From contig NZ_LMOL01000016.1 of assembly GCF_001424565.1 (NCBI RefSeq), positions 160,523 to 224,522 on the forward strand: DNA of 64,000 nt, read 5' to 3'. Below the pieces are notes generated by a model that saw nothing but the letters and a program-made list of their open reading frames with translations, was not told the origin of the DNA and made no database searches. This document shows positions 27,360 through 36,031 of this stretch, piece after piece. Position 1 is the first letter of the stretch. Every line of letters begins with the position of its first letter. This DNA is from Arthrobacter sp. Leaf141. Its GTDB lineage: Bacteria; Actinomycetota; Actinomycetes; Actinomycetales; Micrococcaceae. A program made the translations under genes and the position numbers.

Positions 27360-28690
27360 GCTTTGCCTTGCAGTTCAGAGGGACGGCTCGTCAGTTCGGG
27401 ATGCTCTCCGGGCCAGGACAACACGGCGTGCACCCGCCAGCCGCGGCTGCTGCGGCCGGCTTCAACGGTGCCCGCATAGATCCGTGCCCGCTCCGCCATG
27501 CCCGCCAGGCCCTGCCCCGAACCGAACGAACCGGCGGACAGCCCAGGTTCGTTGGCGGGCTGGGCGACGGCGCCGTCGTCGAGCACGTCAATGGTAACCG
27601 TGCCACCGGACCGGACGATGTTGACCTCCACCCGCCCCAGCGACCTGCCGTACCGCAACACGTTGGTGAGGGATTCCTGCACAATCCTGTACACGGTGAG
27701 CTGGAAGGCGGCATCTGCGGGCAGTGCGGGGCCCGTGTGGGAAAAGTGCAGCGGCAGGCCTGCCGTCCGGAAGCCGTCCAGCAGTTTGGCAAGGCTGTCG
27801 CCGGATGCCAGCGGCTGCCGGGGCGCTGCCTTGCCGGCGTCGTCCCGGAGGACACCAAGCACCCGGCGCATATCCGCCAGTGCTGTTCGTCCGGTCCTGG
27901 ACAACTCCCCCAGCACGTCGCCGGCGCGGGCAGGATCCTTCCGGACCACAACGGCGGCCCCGTCCGACAGGCTGACCATCACCGTCAGGGAGTGGGCAAC
28001 AACGTCGTGCATCTCGCGTGCGATCCGGTTCCGTTCGTTGACGGAGGCCAGCTGCGCGGCCCGCGCGGCCCAGGCAGCCACTTCCTGTTCGTGTTCGCGC
28101 CGCTGCCGGACGCCGATGCCGATGCCGGTGGCAATGACGTTGGACAGTGCAATGGTGGCGCCGGTGGCAATGCTGGTGATCAGCTGGAAGTCACCGGACG
28201 CTGCAGCAGCCGCCGGTACCAGGCGTTCCTCGATGGGTCCAACGGCGGCCAGGAGGTAAAGCAGGGCCAGCGGCGCTGTGGCAACGGCCATCGTGATGAG
28301 TGCGAACCTCCGGCTGTGAACCACAGCAACGGCGTACAGCGAGAACCAGAGCCCCGCTGAAACGTTGGAGCCCCACGGATGCAGCATCGTGACGGCAACC
28401 TCCACCACCGCCACCAGCGCCACCAGCGCCACAGGGTAGCGGCGGCGCAGGAGCATGGCCCCGCTCACCCCGACCAGCAGGGCCGCCGCGAGCCAGTTGC
28501 CGGACCGGACGGCATCCACCACGGTGGGGGCCACCACCAGGGTGTAGCTGGCGGAAACCACAGCATCCATGGCTTTGGGCCGGCGGTACAGGAAGCCGCG
28601 GATGCGTCCCCGCCGCCTGGCGGTAAGCTCGGCAAAGGACGCGTCAGCCTGGCTGGCCGGCGCGTCCTTTGCGGGTCCTGCGGTGTTCAC
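27356..28690 (-). CDS. NarL-family sensor histidine kinase (HisKA_3)
   Basis: 444-aa membrane kinase. The N-terminus carries about five to six hydrophobic helices and no large extracellular sensor. Then comes the HisKA_3 dimerisation/phospho-acceptor helix ERNRIAREMHDVVAHSL (His in the HD pair) and a C-terminal HATPase with SGGTVTIDVLDDG and GSGQGLAGMAERARIYAG. GTG 28690 is chosen because it lies 13 bases after the permease stop; an in-frame start at 28759 would overlap the permease gene by 56 bases and gives a Cys-rich, unlikely N-terminus. Probably senses membrane stress or a substrate of the ABC transporter. Confidence 0.9.
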   Translation of the reverse strand: MNTAGPAKDAPASQADASFAELTARRRGRIRGFLYRRPKAMDAVVSASYTLVVAPTVVDAVRSGNWLAAALLVGVSGAMLLRRRYPVALVALVAVVEVAVTMLHPWGSNVSAGLWFSLYAVAVVHSRRFALITMAVATAPLALLYLLAAVGPIEERLVPAAAAASGDFQLITSIATGATIALSNVIATGIGIGVRQRREHEQEVAAWAARAAQLASVNERNRIAREMHDVVAHSLTVMVSLSDGAAVVVRKDPARAGDVLGELSRTGRTALADMRRVLGVLRDDAGKAAPRQPLASGDSLAKLLDGFRTAGLPLHFSHTGPALPADAAFQLTVYRIVQESLTNVLRYGRSLGRVEVNIVRSGGTVTIDVLDDGAVAQPANEPGLSAGSFGSGQGLAGMAERARIYAGTVEAGRSSRGWRVHAVLSWPGEHPELTSRPSELQGKA

Positions 28691-28703
28691 GGTGCGGTGC
28701 CGG

Positions 28704-29603
28704 TCAGACGTCGCGCTTCTTGAGGACCAGCAGTGCCGGGACCAGGAACAGCAGCACATAGCCGAGGAAGATCAGGCCGCCCTGCCAGGGATCGATGTAG
28801 GCGTCGATCTCGCCGATGGCCAGGAAGCGGCCGCCGGCTTCACTGGGGATGTATTGGGGAACGTATTTCCAGAAGTCCCCCGGGACCAGCGAAGCGAAGC
28901 CTGAGGCAATGGGGATAACAAAGAAAATCCCCACCAGAACGGTGATGCCGCCGGCGGAGTTGCGCAGCAGGGTACCGAGTGACAGTCCGATCAAAGCGAC
29001 ACCCGCCACGTAGAGGCCCCCGGTGAAGACGCTGTAGATCACACCGTCAGTGGACCAGGACAGATCCACGCCCAGGCCCTGGAACATCGGCAGGGACAGC
29101 AGGAAGGTGACCGCGCCGGCCACCGTGGTGATGACATAGGAAACCACGGCAAGGATGATTGCCTTGGCCAGGAACGCCGGAGTGCGGCGCGGTACGGCGC
29201 TCATGGTGGAGCGGATCATTCCGGTGGCGTATTCAGAGGCCATGAACAGGACGGCAAGGGCCCCGAAGATCAGGATGCCGACCTGCAGGCCGGCGTTGGG
29301 CAGGTTGTAGAGGTCCAGCCCTGATCCCGGCGGCATTGACTGCTCCAGCATGTCCGACGACGGCTCAATCCCCTGTTCCCGGGCGCCGGCCACCATGGAA
29401 TCAAGGATGTTGTAACGGACCCAGGCGGTCAGGACACCGACGCCGATGGTGGCCACCAGGGTCAGCAGGATCAGGATGCGGGTGGACATCAGGCTCCACA
29501 GCTTGATCCATTCGGAGCGGAGCACGCCGCCGAAGGTCAGGCCGTGCCGGGCGGCGGCCGCCGAGCGCGTGGGGGCCGGGGAAGTTTGTGTGGTGGTGCT
29601 CAT
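28704..29603 (-). CDS. ABC-2 type transporter permease
   Basis: 299-aa membrane protein with six hydrophobic segments and an N-terminal cytosolic part (FGGVLRSEWIKLWSLMSTR), typical of ABC-2 (BcrB/YhaP-like) permeases. There is a long extracytoplasmic loop after helix 1, then SEYATGMIRSTMSAVPRR between helices 2 and 3. It pairs with the ATPase that ends five bases upstream. Such pairs next to a NarL-type two-component system usually export antibiotics, peptides or lipids. Confidence 0.9.
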   Translation of the reverse strand: MSTTTQTSPAPTRSAAAARHGLTFGGVLRSEWIKLWSLMSTRILILLTLVATIGVGVLTAWVRYNILDSMVAGAREQGIEPSSDMLEQSMPPGSGLDLYNLPNAGLQVGILIFGALAVLFMASEYATGMIRSTMSAVPRRTPAFLAKAIILAVVSYVITTVAGAVTFLLSLPMFQGLGVDLSWSTDGVIYSVFTGGLYVAGVALIGLSLGTLLRNSAGGITVLVGIFFVIPIASGFASLVPGDFWKYVPQYIPSEAGGRFLAIGEIDAYIDPWQGGLIFLGYVLLFLVPALLVLKKRDV

Positions 29604-29608
29604 CGTGG

Positions 29609-30556
29609 CTACTTTCCTGCCGTGGCCGGAACGGCCGCTGCGGGCCCCCCGGTCAGATGCGAGTGGTATTCCACTTCGTCCTTGGTGAGGTCGAAGTAGG
29701 CGTCTTCCAGGGACGAAACCTGTGGGGTGAGCTCGTAGATGAGGACGCCGTTATCGAGCGCCAGCTTGGCGATGCGGCGCGGCTCAAGACCGGTGACGGT
29801 AAGTGTCTCCGGCTCGCTTTGGTCAACGGTGACGCCGTTGCCCGCGAGGAGCGCGGAGAGCTGGTGCGACTCGCCGGTCCGCACCAGGGTCCGGGTCTGC
29901 CGGGTCCCGGCGATGATGTCCTTGACGGGTGCGTCTGCGATGATGCGGCCTCGGCCAATGACCACCAGGTGGTCGGCGGTCTGTGCCATCTCGCTCATCA
30001 GGTGGGAGGAGAGGAACACGGTTTTGCCCTGGGAGGCGAGGTAGCGGACCAGGTTGCGGACCCACAACACACCCTCCGGGTCCAGCCCGTTGACCGGCTC
30101 GTCCAGGATGAGGGTCTGGGGGTCGCCCAGCAGGGCGGCGGCAATGCCCAGGCGTTGCCCCATGCCGAGGGAGAATCCGCCGGCCTTTTTGCGGGCTACG
30201 GCGTCCAGTCCGGTCATCTCGATGACTTCGCGGACCCTGGACTTGGCAATACCGTGCGTTGCGGCCATGGCCAGGAGGTGGTTGTAGGCGCTGCGGCTGG
30301 TGTGGACGGCCTTGGCGTCCAGCAGCGCACCGACCTCGTGCAGGGGCGCCTTGTGCTGCGCATACGGCAGGCCGTTCACGGTGACGGAGCCGGACGTGGG
30401 TCGGTCCAGCCCCATGATCATGCGCATCGTGGTGGATTTGCCTGCGCCGTTCGGTCCCAGGAATCCGGTGACCTGCCCGGCCCTGACGGTGAAACTGACC
30501 CCACCCACGGCAGTCTTGCTGCCATAGGTCTTGGTCAGGTCGTGTGCCTCTATCAT
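29609..30556 (-). CDS. ABC transporter ATP-binding protein (drug/bacitracin exporter type)
   Basis: 315-aa ATPase. Walker A is GPNGAGKSTTMRMIMGL, the signature is FSLGMGQRLGIAAALL (variant SLGMGQ), Walker B is TLILDEPVNGLD, and the switch His is in VFLSSHLMSEMAQ. A C-terminal extension of about 100 residues (DUF4162-like) is typical of BcrA-class subunits. ATG 30556 starts a five-gene minus-strand unit: ATPase, permease, kinase, regulator, aminopeptidase. The 167 bases upstream hold no gene and probably the operon promoter. Confidence 0.94.
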   Translation of the reverse strand: MIEAHDLTKTYGSKTAVGGVSFTVRAGQVTGFLGPNGAGKSTTMRMIMGLDRPTSGSVTVNGLPYAQHKAPLHEVGALLDAKAVHTSRSAYNHLLAMAATHGIAKSRVREVIEMTGLDAVARKKAGGFSLGMGQRLGIAAALLGDPQTLILDEPVNGLDPEGVLWVRNLVRYLASQGKTVFLSSHLMSEMAQTADHLVVIGRGRIIADAPVKDIIAGTRQTRTLVRTGESHQLSALLAGNGVTVDQSEPETLTVTGLEPRRIAKLALDNGVLIYELTPQVSSLEDAYFDLTKDEVEYHSHLTGGPAAAVPATAGK

Positions 30557-30723
30557 GGTTCCTCCGGCCGGCAGCGGGGCTGCCGGATTCGTGTGAAGAC
30601 GGTGGTGTGGTTCCTACGCTACCGACGCCCGCCCGCTTTCGCGCCGGTCTCAGGGATGATTCAGGGCCGAATCAGGGTACTCCGCTTGGATGAGGATGCC
30701 GCCGGAGCCGGCAGCATGGGGGA

Positions 30724-32220
30724 TTACGGCTGCGGCGAATAGTACGTCAGGGCGCGTGGCCGGACGCTGTAGGCCACTGCGCGCACGCCCGCCAGCGCCT
30801 CACCGTCCACCGCCAGGGCCATGGGTGCACCCCCGGCATCGATGTGCACCTCCGTGGCCTCCTGCAGGTGCGTGATCCGGGAGCCTGCAACGGTTCCGGT
30901 CAGCACCGACCACAGGAGCCGGAGCCGGGCGAAGGACTCATCTGCGGTGATAAGTCGGAGGTCCAGCACGCCGTCATCGAGCACCGGCCGGACCAGGGGC
31001 GCGTGGTCGCGGGGGTAGAACCTGCCCCTGCCCACATAGGCAATCCACACCTTGTGCCGGATGCCGTCAACCGTCAGGGTGGTGGGGGTCCCGGCCGCGA
31101 AGGTCCGGAACATGGCAACCACGCCGGCCAGCGGCTTTCCCAATGCCGGCTGCAGTTGCTCGCGCCGCCGCACAAGGTTGGGATAGAGGCCCACACTCGA
31201 GGTGTTGAGCATGGTCAGCCGGATCACCTCCGGGTCTGTCGCGAGGCCGCGCTCGGCCGTAACCAATCCCACGTCTGCCAGGGCCGCGTGGCCTTCCGTT
31301 GCCGCTGCCAGCGCATCCCGGAGGCTGCCGATGCCGGCGTCGCGGGCAAAATGGTTCAGGGTTCCGCCGGGCAGGGCCAGGAGCGGGAGGCCCCGTTCCA
31401 CGGCGGCTGCGGCCGCAGTGCCGACGGTTCCGTCTCCGCCCCACACCCCGAGAGCCAGGGTTCCGGGATTGTCGGCCGCAGCAGCGATTTGCTCCGCCAG
31501 GTCCTGCCCGCTTTCAACGGTCACTATATGCGCCTTAGGGAATACTTCGTGGAGCGCGCCAGCTGTTTCCGCAGTAAACGATCCGCCCAACGTGTTGACC
31601 ACGATGCTGAGGCCTTCGCCGGCGGGGAGCCTGGGGGCCGGGGCCGCCGTCCTGGTGAGGGCGGGGATGGGCGGGCGCACCGGCCACCACCGCCGGGTTG
31701 CCATGGCTGCGGCAGCGCCGATCGCGGAGCCAAACACCACGTCCGACGGCCAGTGCGCGCCGGTGTGCACCCGTGAGTAGGCGACGCCAATCGCTGCTGG
31801 AGCCAGCGCGGCACCAAGCCCCGGTTTGACCAGTCCTGCGCCGACCGCGAACGCCACCGCTGAGGCGGAGTGCCCGGAGGGCATTGACGAACTGGTGGGC
31901 TGGGGGTGGACGAACCGGAACACCGGCAGGTGTTCCGGTAATGGCCGGCTCCGCGGCAAAAGGGTTTTGAAGACGATATTGGTGACGCCCGATGCCACGC
32001 CCTGGGCGATGAGTCCATGGAGGGCGGCACGCCGCGGGCGGCCTGGGAAGGCTGCCATCACGGCTGCGGCGCCCATCCAGAGCTTGCCGTTGTTGGCGGC
32101 AGCGGAGAGCCTACGGAAGAACGCGTCATGGTTTCCGCCGGGCAGGTCCGAAACATGCCGGACAAGGTATCTATCCAGCCGGCTGATCCACCGGTGCCCG
32201 GCCCGCGCTTTGCTCTGCAT
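30724..32220 (-). CDS. PAP2 phosphatase - diacylglycerol kinase fusion protein
   Basis: 498 aa. N-terminal PAP2 lipid-phosphatase domain with all three motifs: KTLLPRSRP, MPSGHSASA and YSRVHTGAHWPSD (residues about 80-180, with hydrophobic helices). C-terminal diacylglycerol/lipid kinase catalytic domain: VWGGDGTVGTAAAA, LPLLALPGGTLNHFARD (about 260-310) and a C-terminal beta domain ending VDGEALAGVRAVAYSVR. The combination would dephosphorylate and phosphorylate lipids at the membrane, perhaps in undecaprenyl or phosphatidate turnover. The fusion is known in actinobacteria; the substrate is not established by sequence. Confidence 0.9.
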   Translation of the reverse strand: MQSKARAGHRWISRLDRYLVRHVSDLPGGNHDAFFRRLSAAANNGKLWMGAAAVMAAFPGRPRRAALHGLIAQGVASGVTNIVFKTLLPRSRPLPEHLPVFRFVHPQPTSSSMPSGHSASAVAFAVGAGLVKPGLGAALAPAAIGVAYSRVHTGAHWPSDVVFGSAIGAAAAMATRRWWPVRPPIPALTRTAAPAPRLPAGEGLSIVVNTLGGSFTAETAGALHEVFPKAHIVTVESGQDLAEQIAAAADNPGTLALGVWGGDGTVGTAAAAAVERGLPLLALPGGTLNHFARDAGIGSLRDALAAATEGHAALADVGLVTAERGLATDPEVIRLTMLNTSSVGLYPNLVRRREQLQPALGKPLAGVVAMFRTFAAGTPTTLTVDGIRHKVWIAYVGRGRFYPRDHAPLVRPVLDDGVLDLRLITADESFARLRLLWSVLTGTVAGSRITHLQEATEVHIDAGGAPMALAVDGEALAGVRAVAYSVRPRALTYYSPQP

Positions 32221-32285
32221 TTCTTCACCCTACCGCCGCGTCCCCGGCTGCCGGGAAGGCAACGGGGCACGCGCGGCTGGCGTGG

Positions 32286-33497
32286 CTAGCTGGTGGGCGT
32301 TCCCGGCTCAATCTTGAGGGGCTTGGCAGCCTTGGCCAAAACAAGGGCAACCAGGATCGGGATGAGGATGGCAAGCAGCGCCCGGTGGATTCCCGTGACG
32401 TCACCCAGGTAGCCGAGCAGCGGGGGGCCTGCCAGGAAGGAGACGTAGCCCAGGGTTGACACCACTGACACCCGGGCTGCCGCCCGGCGGGGATCGTCCG
32501 CGGCCGCCGACATCCCCATGGGGAAGGCGAGTGCCGCGCCTACGCCCCACAGGGCGGCACCTGCTGCCGCGAGCCAGATGTTCCCGGCGAGGACAAAGAG
32601 GCAAAGGCCCGCCGCAGCGGCCGCCATGCTGGCGCGCAGGACGGCCACCCGGCCGTACGTGTCGATCACGCGGCCGCCCAGGAAGCGCATGGCGGTCATG
32701 GCCAGCACAAAGAGCGCAAACATCAATGCGCCGGTGGACTCCGAGGTGCCCAGTCCATCAACGGAGGCCTTGGCGATCCAGTCATTGCCTGCACCTTCGG
32801 TCAGGGTGGCGCCGAGAACCACCACACCGATGAGCAGGGTGCGGCTGTCACGCCAGGCGGAAGGGCCCTTGGCGGGCTTCGGCTCACCGACGGGAGTCGC
32901 GGTGCTGATGTGCGGCAGGAAGTAACGTGGAGCGACCATGGTGACCACCAGCACCACAGCCACGATCACCAGCAGGTGCAGCGGAAGGTCCACACCGATG
33001 GTCGAGAGCCCTGCACCGACCAGGGCGCCAATAAATGCCCCGCCGCTGAAGGCCGCGTGCAGTTGGGGCATCACGGTGCGCCGGAGCCGGTGCTCAACAT
33101 CGGCGCCTTCAATGTTTTGGGCAACATCCCAGAGCCCTACGGCTATGCCGAAGAAAAACAGGGAGACGGCGGTGCCTGGAATCGAGGCAGCGGACAGCGA
33201 GAAGGCGATCCCGGTTCCGGCGAGGGCGGCCACCAGACCGCCCACACGGACTGTGTTGGCTGTGCCGATCCGGCCCACCACCAGCCCGGCCGTGGGCAGC
33301 GCCAGCAGCGAGCCAACGGCGGTGCACAAGAGCAGGGTTCCCATCTGCCCGGAGGTGATCTGGAGGGTTTGGGTGACGGCCGGGATTCTGGCAGCCCAGC
33401 TGGCAAACACCAGGCCGTTGATTCCGAACACCACGAAGGTGGCCAGCGCGGCCGCCTTCACCGCAGCATCCGGGGAGTCGTTTGTCTTGGTGCTCAT
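32286..33497 (-). CDS. MFS transporter, YbjJ-like
   Basis: 403 aa, about 12 transmembrane helices. The N-terminus FGINGLVFASWAARIPAV followed by SGQMGTLLLCTAVGSLLALP is characteristic of the YbjJ/fucose-permease-like branch of the major facilitator superfamily. ATG 33497 overlaps the DeoR-regulator stop (ATGA), so it is controlled with that gene; a frame open further upstream lies within the regulator. Substrate unknown; given the DeoR partner a sugar or related metabolite is plausible. Confidence 0.88.
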   Translation of the reverse strand: MSTKTNDSPDAAVKAAALATFVVFGINGLVFASWAARIPAVTQTLQITSGQMGTLLLCTAVGSLLALPTAGLVVGRIGTANTVRVGGLVAALAGTGIAFSLSAASIPGTAVSLFFFGIAVGLWDVAQNIEGADVEHRLRRTVMPQLHAAFSGGAFIGALVGAGLSTIGVDLPLHLLVIVAVVLVVTMVAPRYFLPHISTATPVGEPKPAKGPSAWRDSRTLLIGVVVLGATLTEGAGNDWIAKASVDGLGTSESTGALMFALFVLAMTAMRFLGGRVIDTYGRVAVLRASMAAAAAGLCLFVLAGNIWLAAAGAALWGVGAALAFPMGMSAAADDPRRAAARVSVVSTLGYVSFLAGPPLLGYLGDVTGIHRALLAILIPILVALVLAKAAKPLKIEPGTPTS

Positions 33498-34267
33498 ACG
33501 TTCACTACTTCCACTGGATATCCGTCGAGTTGTGCGCGTTCCGCCGCGCTGAATGTCCGGTCCGTGACCACCACGTCCACCTGCTGGAGGCCGGCGACCA
33601 GGACCCTTGCCGAGGCGTGCCATTTGGCTGCACTGGCCGCGAGGATGATCCGGGCCGCAGAGTCGATGCCTGCCCGTTTGACGGCGGCATCCTCAAGGTC
33701 GTGGGCCAACAGGCCATCCTGGAAATCCACGGAACAGGGGGTGAGGACGGCGGTGTCGAACCGCAGCGACCTGATATTGGCTTCGGCCATGGGACCACGG
33801 AAGCCGAGCTCTCCTGGCACCAGGCTCCCACCTGGCAGGAGCAACCCGGTGCGGGAAACCGCCGCACCCTCCGCCAAAGCAACAGCATTGAGTGCCTGCA
33901 GGCCCATGGGCATCACCGTTATTTCACGCCCGGCCAGGGCACGGGCCACCTCCGTGGCGGTGCTGCCACTGTCCAGCCAGAGGTGCTCCCTGTCCCGGAT
34001 CAAATCCGCCACTGCAGCGCCGATGCGCCGCTTTGCGTCGTGGTCCTCAAGTTCGCGCTGGCCGTAGCCGGGGTTCTCGCCATGGCCGATCAGGCTCCTT
34101 GCCCCGCCGTGGATCCGTTTGAGGACACCATTCGCGGCCAGGACGTCGAGGTCCCTGCGGATCGTGGCGCCGGACGCCGCGCAGGCCGTCGTCAGCTCCT
34201 CAACACTTATTTCCACCCGCTGCCGAAGGAGCGCAGCGATTGCCCGGTGCCGCTCTTCCGTCTTCAT
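33494..34267 (-). CDS. DeoR-family transcriptional regulator
   Basis: 257 aa. N-terminal winged HTH: EERHRAIAALLRQRVEISVE, then SGATIRRDLDVLAANGVLKR, the DeoR signature. The C-terminal sugar-phosphate sensor domain has LWLDSGSTATEVARAL, followed by VMPMGLQALNAVAL. It likely represses its own gene and the MFS gene coupled to it, with a phosphorylated sugar as inducer. ATG 34267 has no ribosome-binding site but a TATCAT -10 element six bases upstream, so the mRNA is probably leaderless; an ATG two codons upstream (34273) is the alternative. Confidence 0.9.
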   Translation of the reverse strand: MKTEERHRAIAALLRQRVEISVEELTTACAASGATIRRDLDVLAANGVLKRIHGGARSLIGHGENPGYGQRELEDHDAKRRIGAAVADLIRDREHLWLDSGSTATEVARALAGREITVMPMGLQALNAVALAEGAAVSRTGLLLPGGSLVPGELGFRGPMAEANIRSLRFDTAVLTPCSVDFQDGLLAHDLEDAAVKRAGIDSAARIILAASAAKWHASARVLVAGLQQVDVVVTDRTFSAAERAQLDGYPVEVVNV

Positions 34268-34292
34268 GATCAAATGATATCAATTTTTGATC
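34268..34292 (-). promoter_or_regulatory. Putative DeoR operator overlapping a leaderless promoter
   Basis: Inverted repeat GATCAAA (34268-34274) / TTTGATC (34286-34292) with an 11-base AT-rich spacer. The -10-like TATCAT is at 34274-34279 on the minus strand, six bases before the ATG at 34267. A regulator bound here would block RNA polymerase, giving autoregulation of the DeoR-MFS unit. Confidence 0.55.
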
Positions 34293-34320
34293 GTTTGGCG
34301 TTTTAGCCCGTGCGCACCGG

Positions 34321-36012
34321 TCAGCGGACCCGCTGGACCCGCTTCTCGTCCCAGACCGGCTCCGGGGACTCGTAGACCTTGCCGTCGGAACCAAACACCA
34401 TAAACCGGTCGAACGTCCGCGCGAACCAGCGATCGTGGGTGACAGCCAGGACCGTTCCTTCAAAGTGGTCGATGGCCCGCTCCAGGGCCTCAGCGGAGTG
34501 CAGGTCGAGGTTGTCGGTCGGTTCATCCAGCAGAAGCAGCGTGGCGCCGCTGAGCTGGAGCAGCAGGATCTGGAACCGGGCCTGCTGGCCGCCTGAGAGC
34601 GACTCGTACTTCTGCTCCGACTGCGTCGCCAGCCCGTAGCCGTCCAGTGCCCCTGCAGCGGCTTCGCGGCCCAGCCCGGACCGGTGCTCGTCGCCGCGGT
34701 GCAGGATTTCCAGCAGCGTCTTGCCCAGCAGGTCCGGGCGGACGTGGGTCTGGGCGAAGAATCCGGGGCGGATGCGGGCACCGAGCTTGACTGTGCCTTC
34801 GTGGGGTACCTCGGCAATCTCAACGTCCGACACCGGCAGGTGTTCACGTTCCGGATCGGTGCCACCGGTGGCCAGCAGGCGAAGGAAATGGCTTTTGCCA
34901 GAGCCGTTGGAGCCCAGGACGCCGACGCGGTCACCAAACCACACCTCGGTGGAGAACGCCTTCATGAGTCCTGTCAGCTCCAGGCGCTCGGCCACGATGG
35001 CCCGCTTCGCGGTCCGCCCGCCCTTCAGCCTCATCTGGACGTTCTGCTCGATGGGCAGCGCCTCAGGCGGCCCGGCCTCAAGGAACTTCGCCAGGCGCGT
35101 TTGGGCTGCGTGGTAGCGGTTGGCCATGTCCGAGCGGAAAGCGGCCTTGTTTTTGTACATGTTGACGAGTTCCTTGAGCTTTACGTGCTCCTCGTCCCAG
35201 CGCTTGCGCAGTTCCTCAAACCGGGCGTTCCTGTCCGCGCGGGCGTCAACGTAGGAACCGAACCCGCCGCCGTGGATCCAGGCACCGGCGCCGTTGATGC
35301 CGGGCTCCAGGGTGACGATGCGGCCTGCGGCGTTGTTGAGCAGTTCGCGGTCGTGGCTGATGAAGAAGACAGTCTTCCGGGAACCGTTAAGTTTGTCCTC
35401 CAGCCAGCGCTTCCCCGGAACGTCAAGGTAGTTGTCCGGTTCGTCCAGGAGCAGCAGTTCGTCAGGGCCGGCGAAAAGCGCTTCCAGCACCAGCCGCTTC
35501 TGCTCGCCGCCGGAAAGGGTAGACGCCGGTCGGTGCTGGGCGCGGTCGAAGGGCAGTCCCAGGGCGGCCATGCAAACCTCGTCCCAGACCGTCTCGACGT
35601 CGTATCCGCCGGCGTCGCCCCAGTCAACGATGGCCTGTGCGTACCGCATCTGGCTGGGTTCGTCGTCGTGCTCCACCATGGCGAGTTCCGCGGCGTCCAC
35701 CTCACGCGCGGCGGCTGCCAGTGCCGGCTGGGCAGCGGAAACCAGCAGGTCACGGACAGTGGATCCGTCCCTGACCTGGCCCACGAACTGGCGCATGATG
35801 CCCATGGTGCCGGACCGGCCGATGACGCCTTCGTCCGGAACCAGGTCCCCGGCGATGATCCGGAAGAGCGTGGTCTTACCGGTGCCGTTGGGCCCGATCA
35901 GCGCTGTTTTGGTGCCGTCCGGGACCTTGAAGGTCACGCCGTTCAGCAGTTGGGTGCCGTCGGAGAGGAAGTAATCGATACCGGAAACGTCAATATGGGC
36001 CACGTACTCCAT
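34321..36012 (-). CDS. ABC-F family ATP-binding cassette protein
   Basis: 563-aa soluble protein with two ABC domains and no membrane segment. Domain 1: GPNGTGKTTLFRIIAGD, signature LSGGEQKRLVLEAL, Walker B ELLLLDEPDNYLD. Domain 2: GSNGSGKSHFLRLLATG, LSGGQQARFQILLLQL, LLLLDEPTDNLDL. The linker between them (around residues 260-340, charged and helical) is the P-site tRNA-interaction motif region. ABC-F proteins act on ribosomes in translation or antibiotic protection. Domain 2 has Ser-His after the Walker A lysine where Thr/Ser-Thr is commoner. Its ATG is 19 bases from the end of the PBP gene, so the two may share a transcript. Confidence 0.92.
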   Translation of the reverse strand: MEYVAHIDVSGIDYFLSDGTQLLNGVTFKVPDGTKTALIGPNGTGKTTLFRIIAGDLVPDEGVIGRSGTMGIMRQFVGQVRDGSTVRDLLVSAAQPALAAAAREVDAAELAMVEHDDEPSQMRYAQAIVDWGDAGGYDVETVWDEVCMAALGLPFDRAQHRPASTLSGGEQKRLVLEALFAGPDELLLLDEPDNYLDVPGKRWLEDKLNGSRKTVFFISHDRELLNNAAGRIVTLEPGINGAGAWIHGGGFGSYVDARADRNARFEELRKRWDEEHVKLKELVNMYKNKAAFRSDMANRYHAAQTRLAKFLEAGPPEALPIEQNVQMRLKGGRTAKRAIVAERLELTGLMKAFSTEVWFGDRVGVLGSNGSGKSHFLRLLATGGTDPEREHLPVSDVEIAEVPHEGTVKLGARIRPGFFAQTHVRPDLLGKTLLEILHRGDEHRSGLGREAAAGALDGYGLATQSEQKYESLSGGQQARFQILLLQLSGATLLLLDEPTDNLDLHSAEALERAIDHFEGTVLAVTHDRWFARTFDRFMVFGSDGKVYESPEPVWDEKRVQRVR

Positions 36013-36031
36013 CTTCCCACGCCGGCAATGC

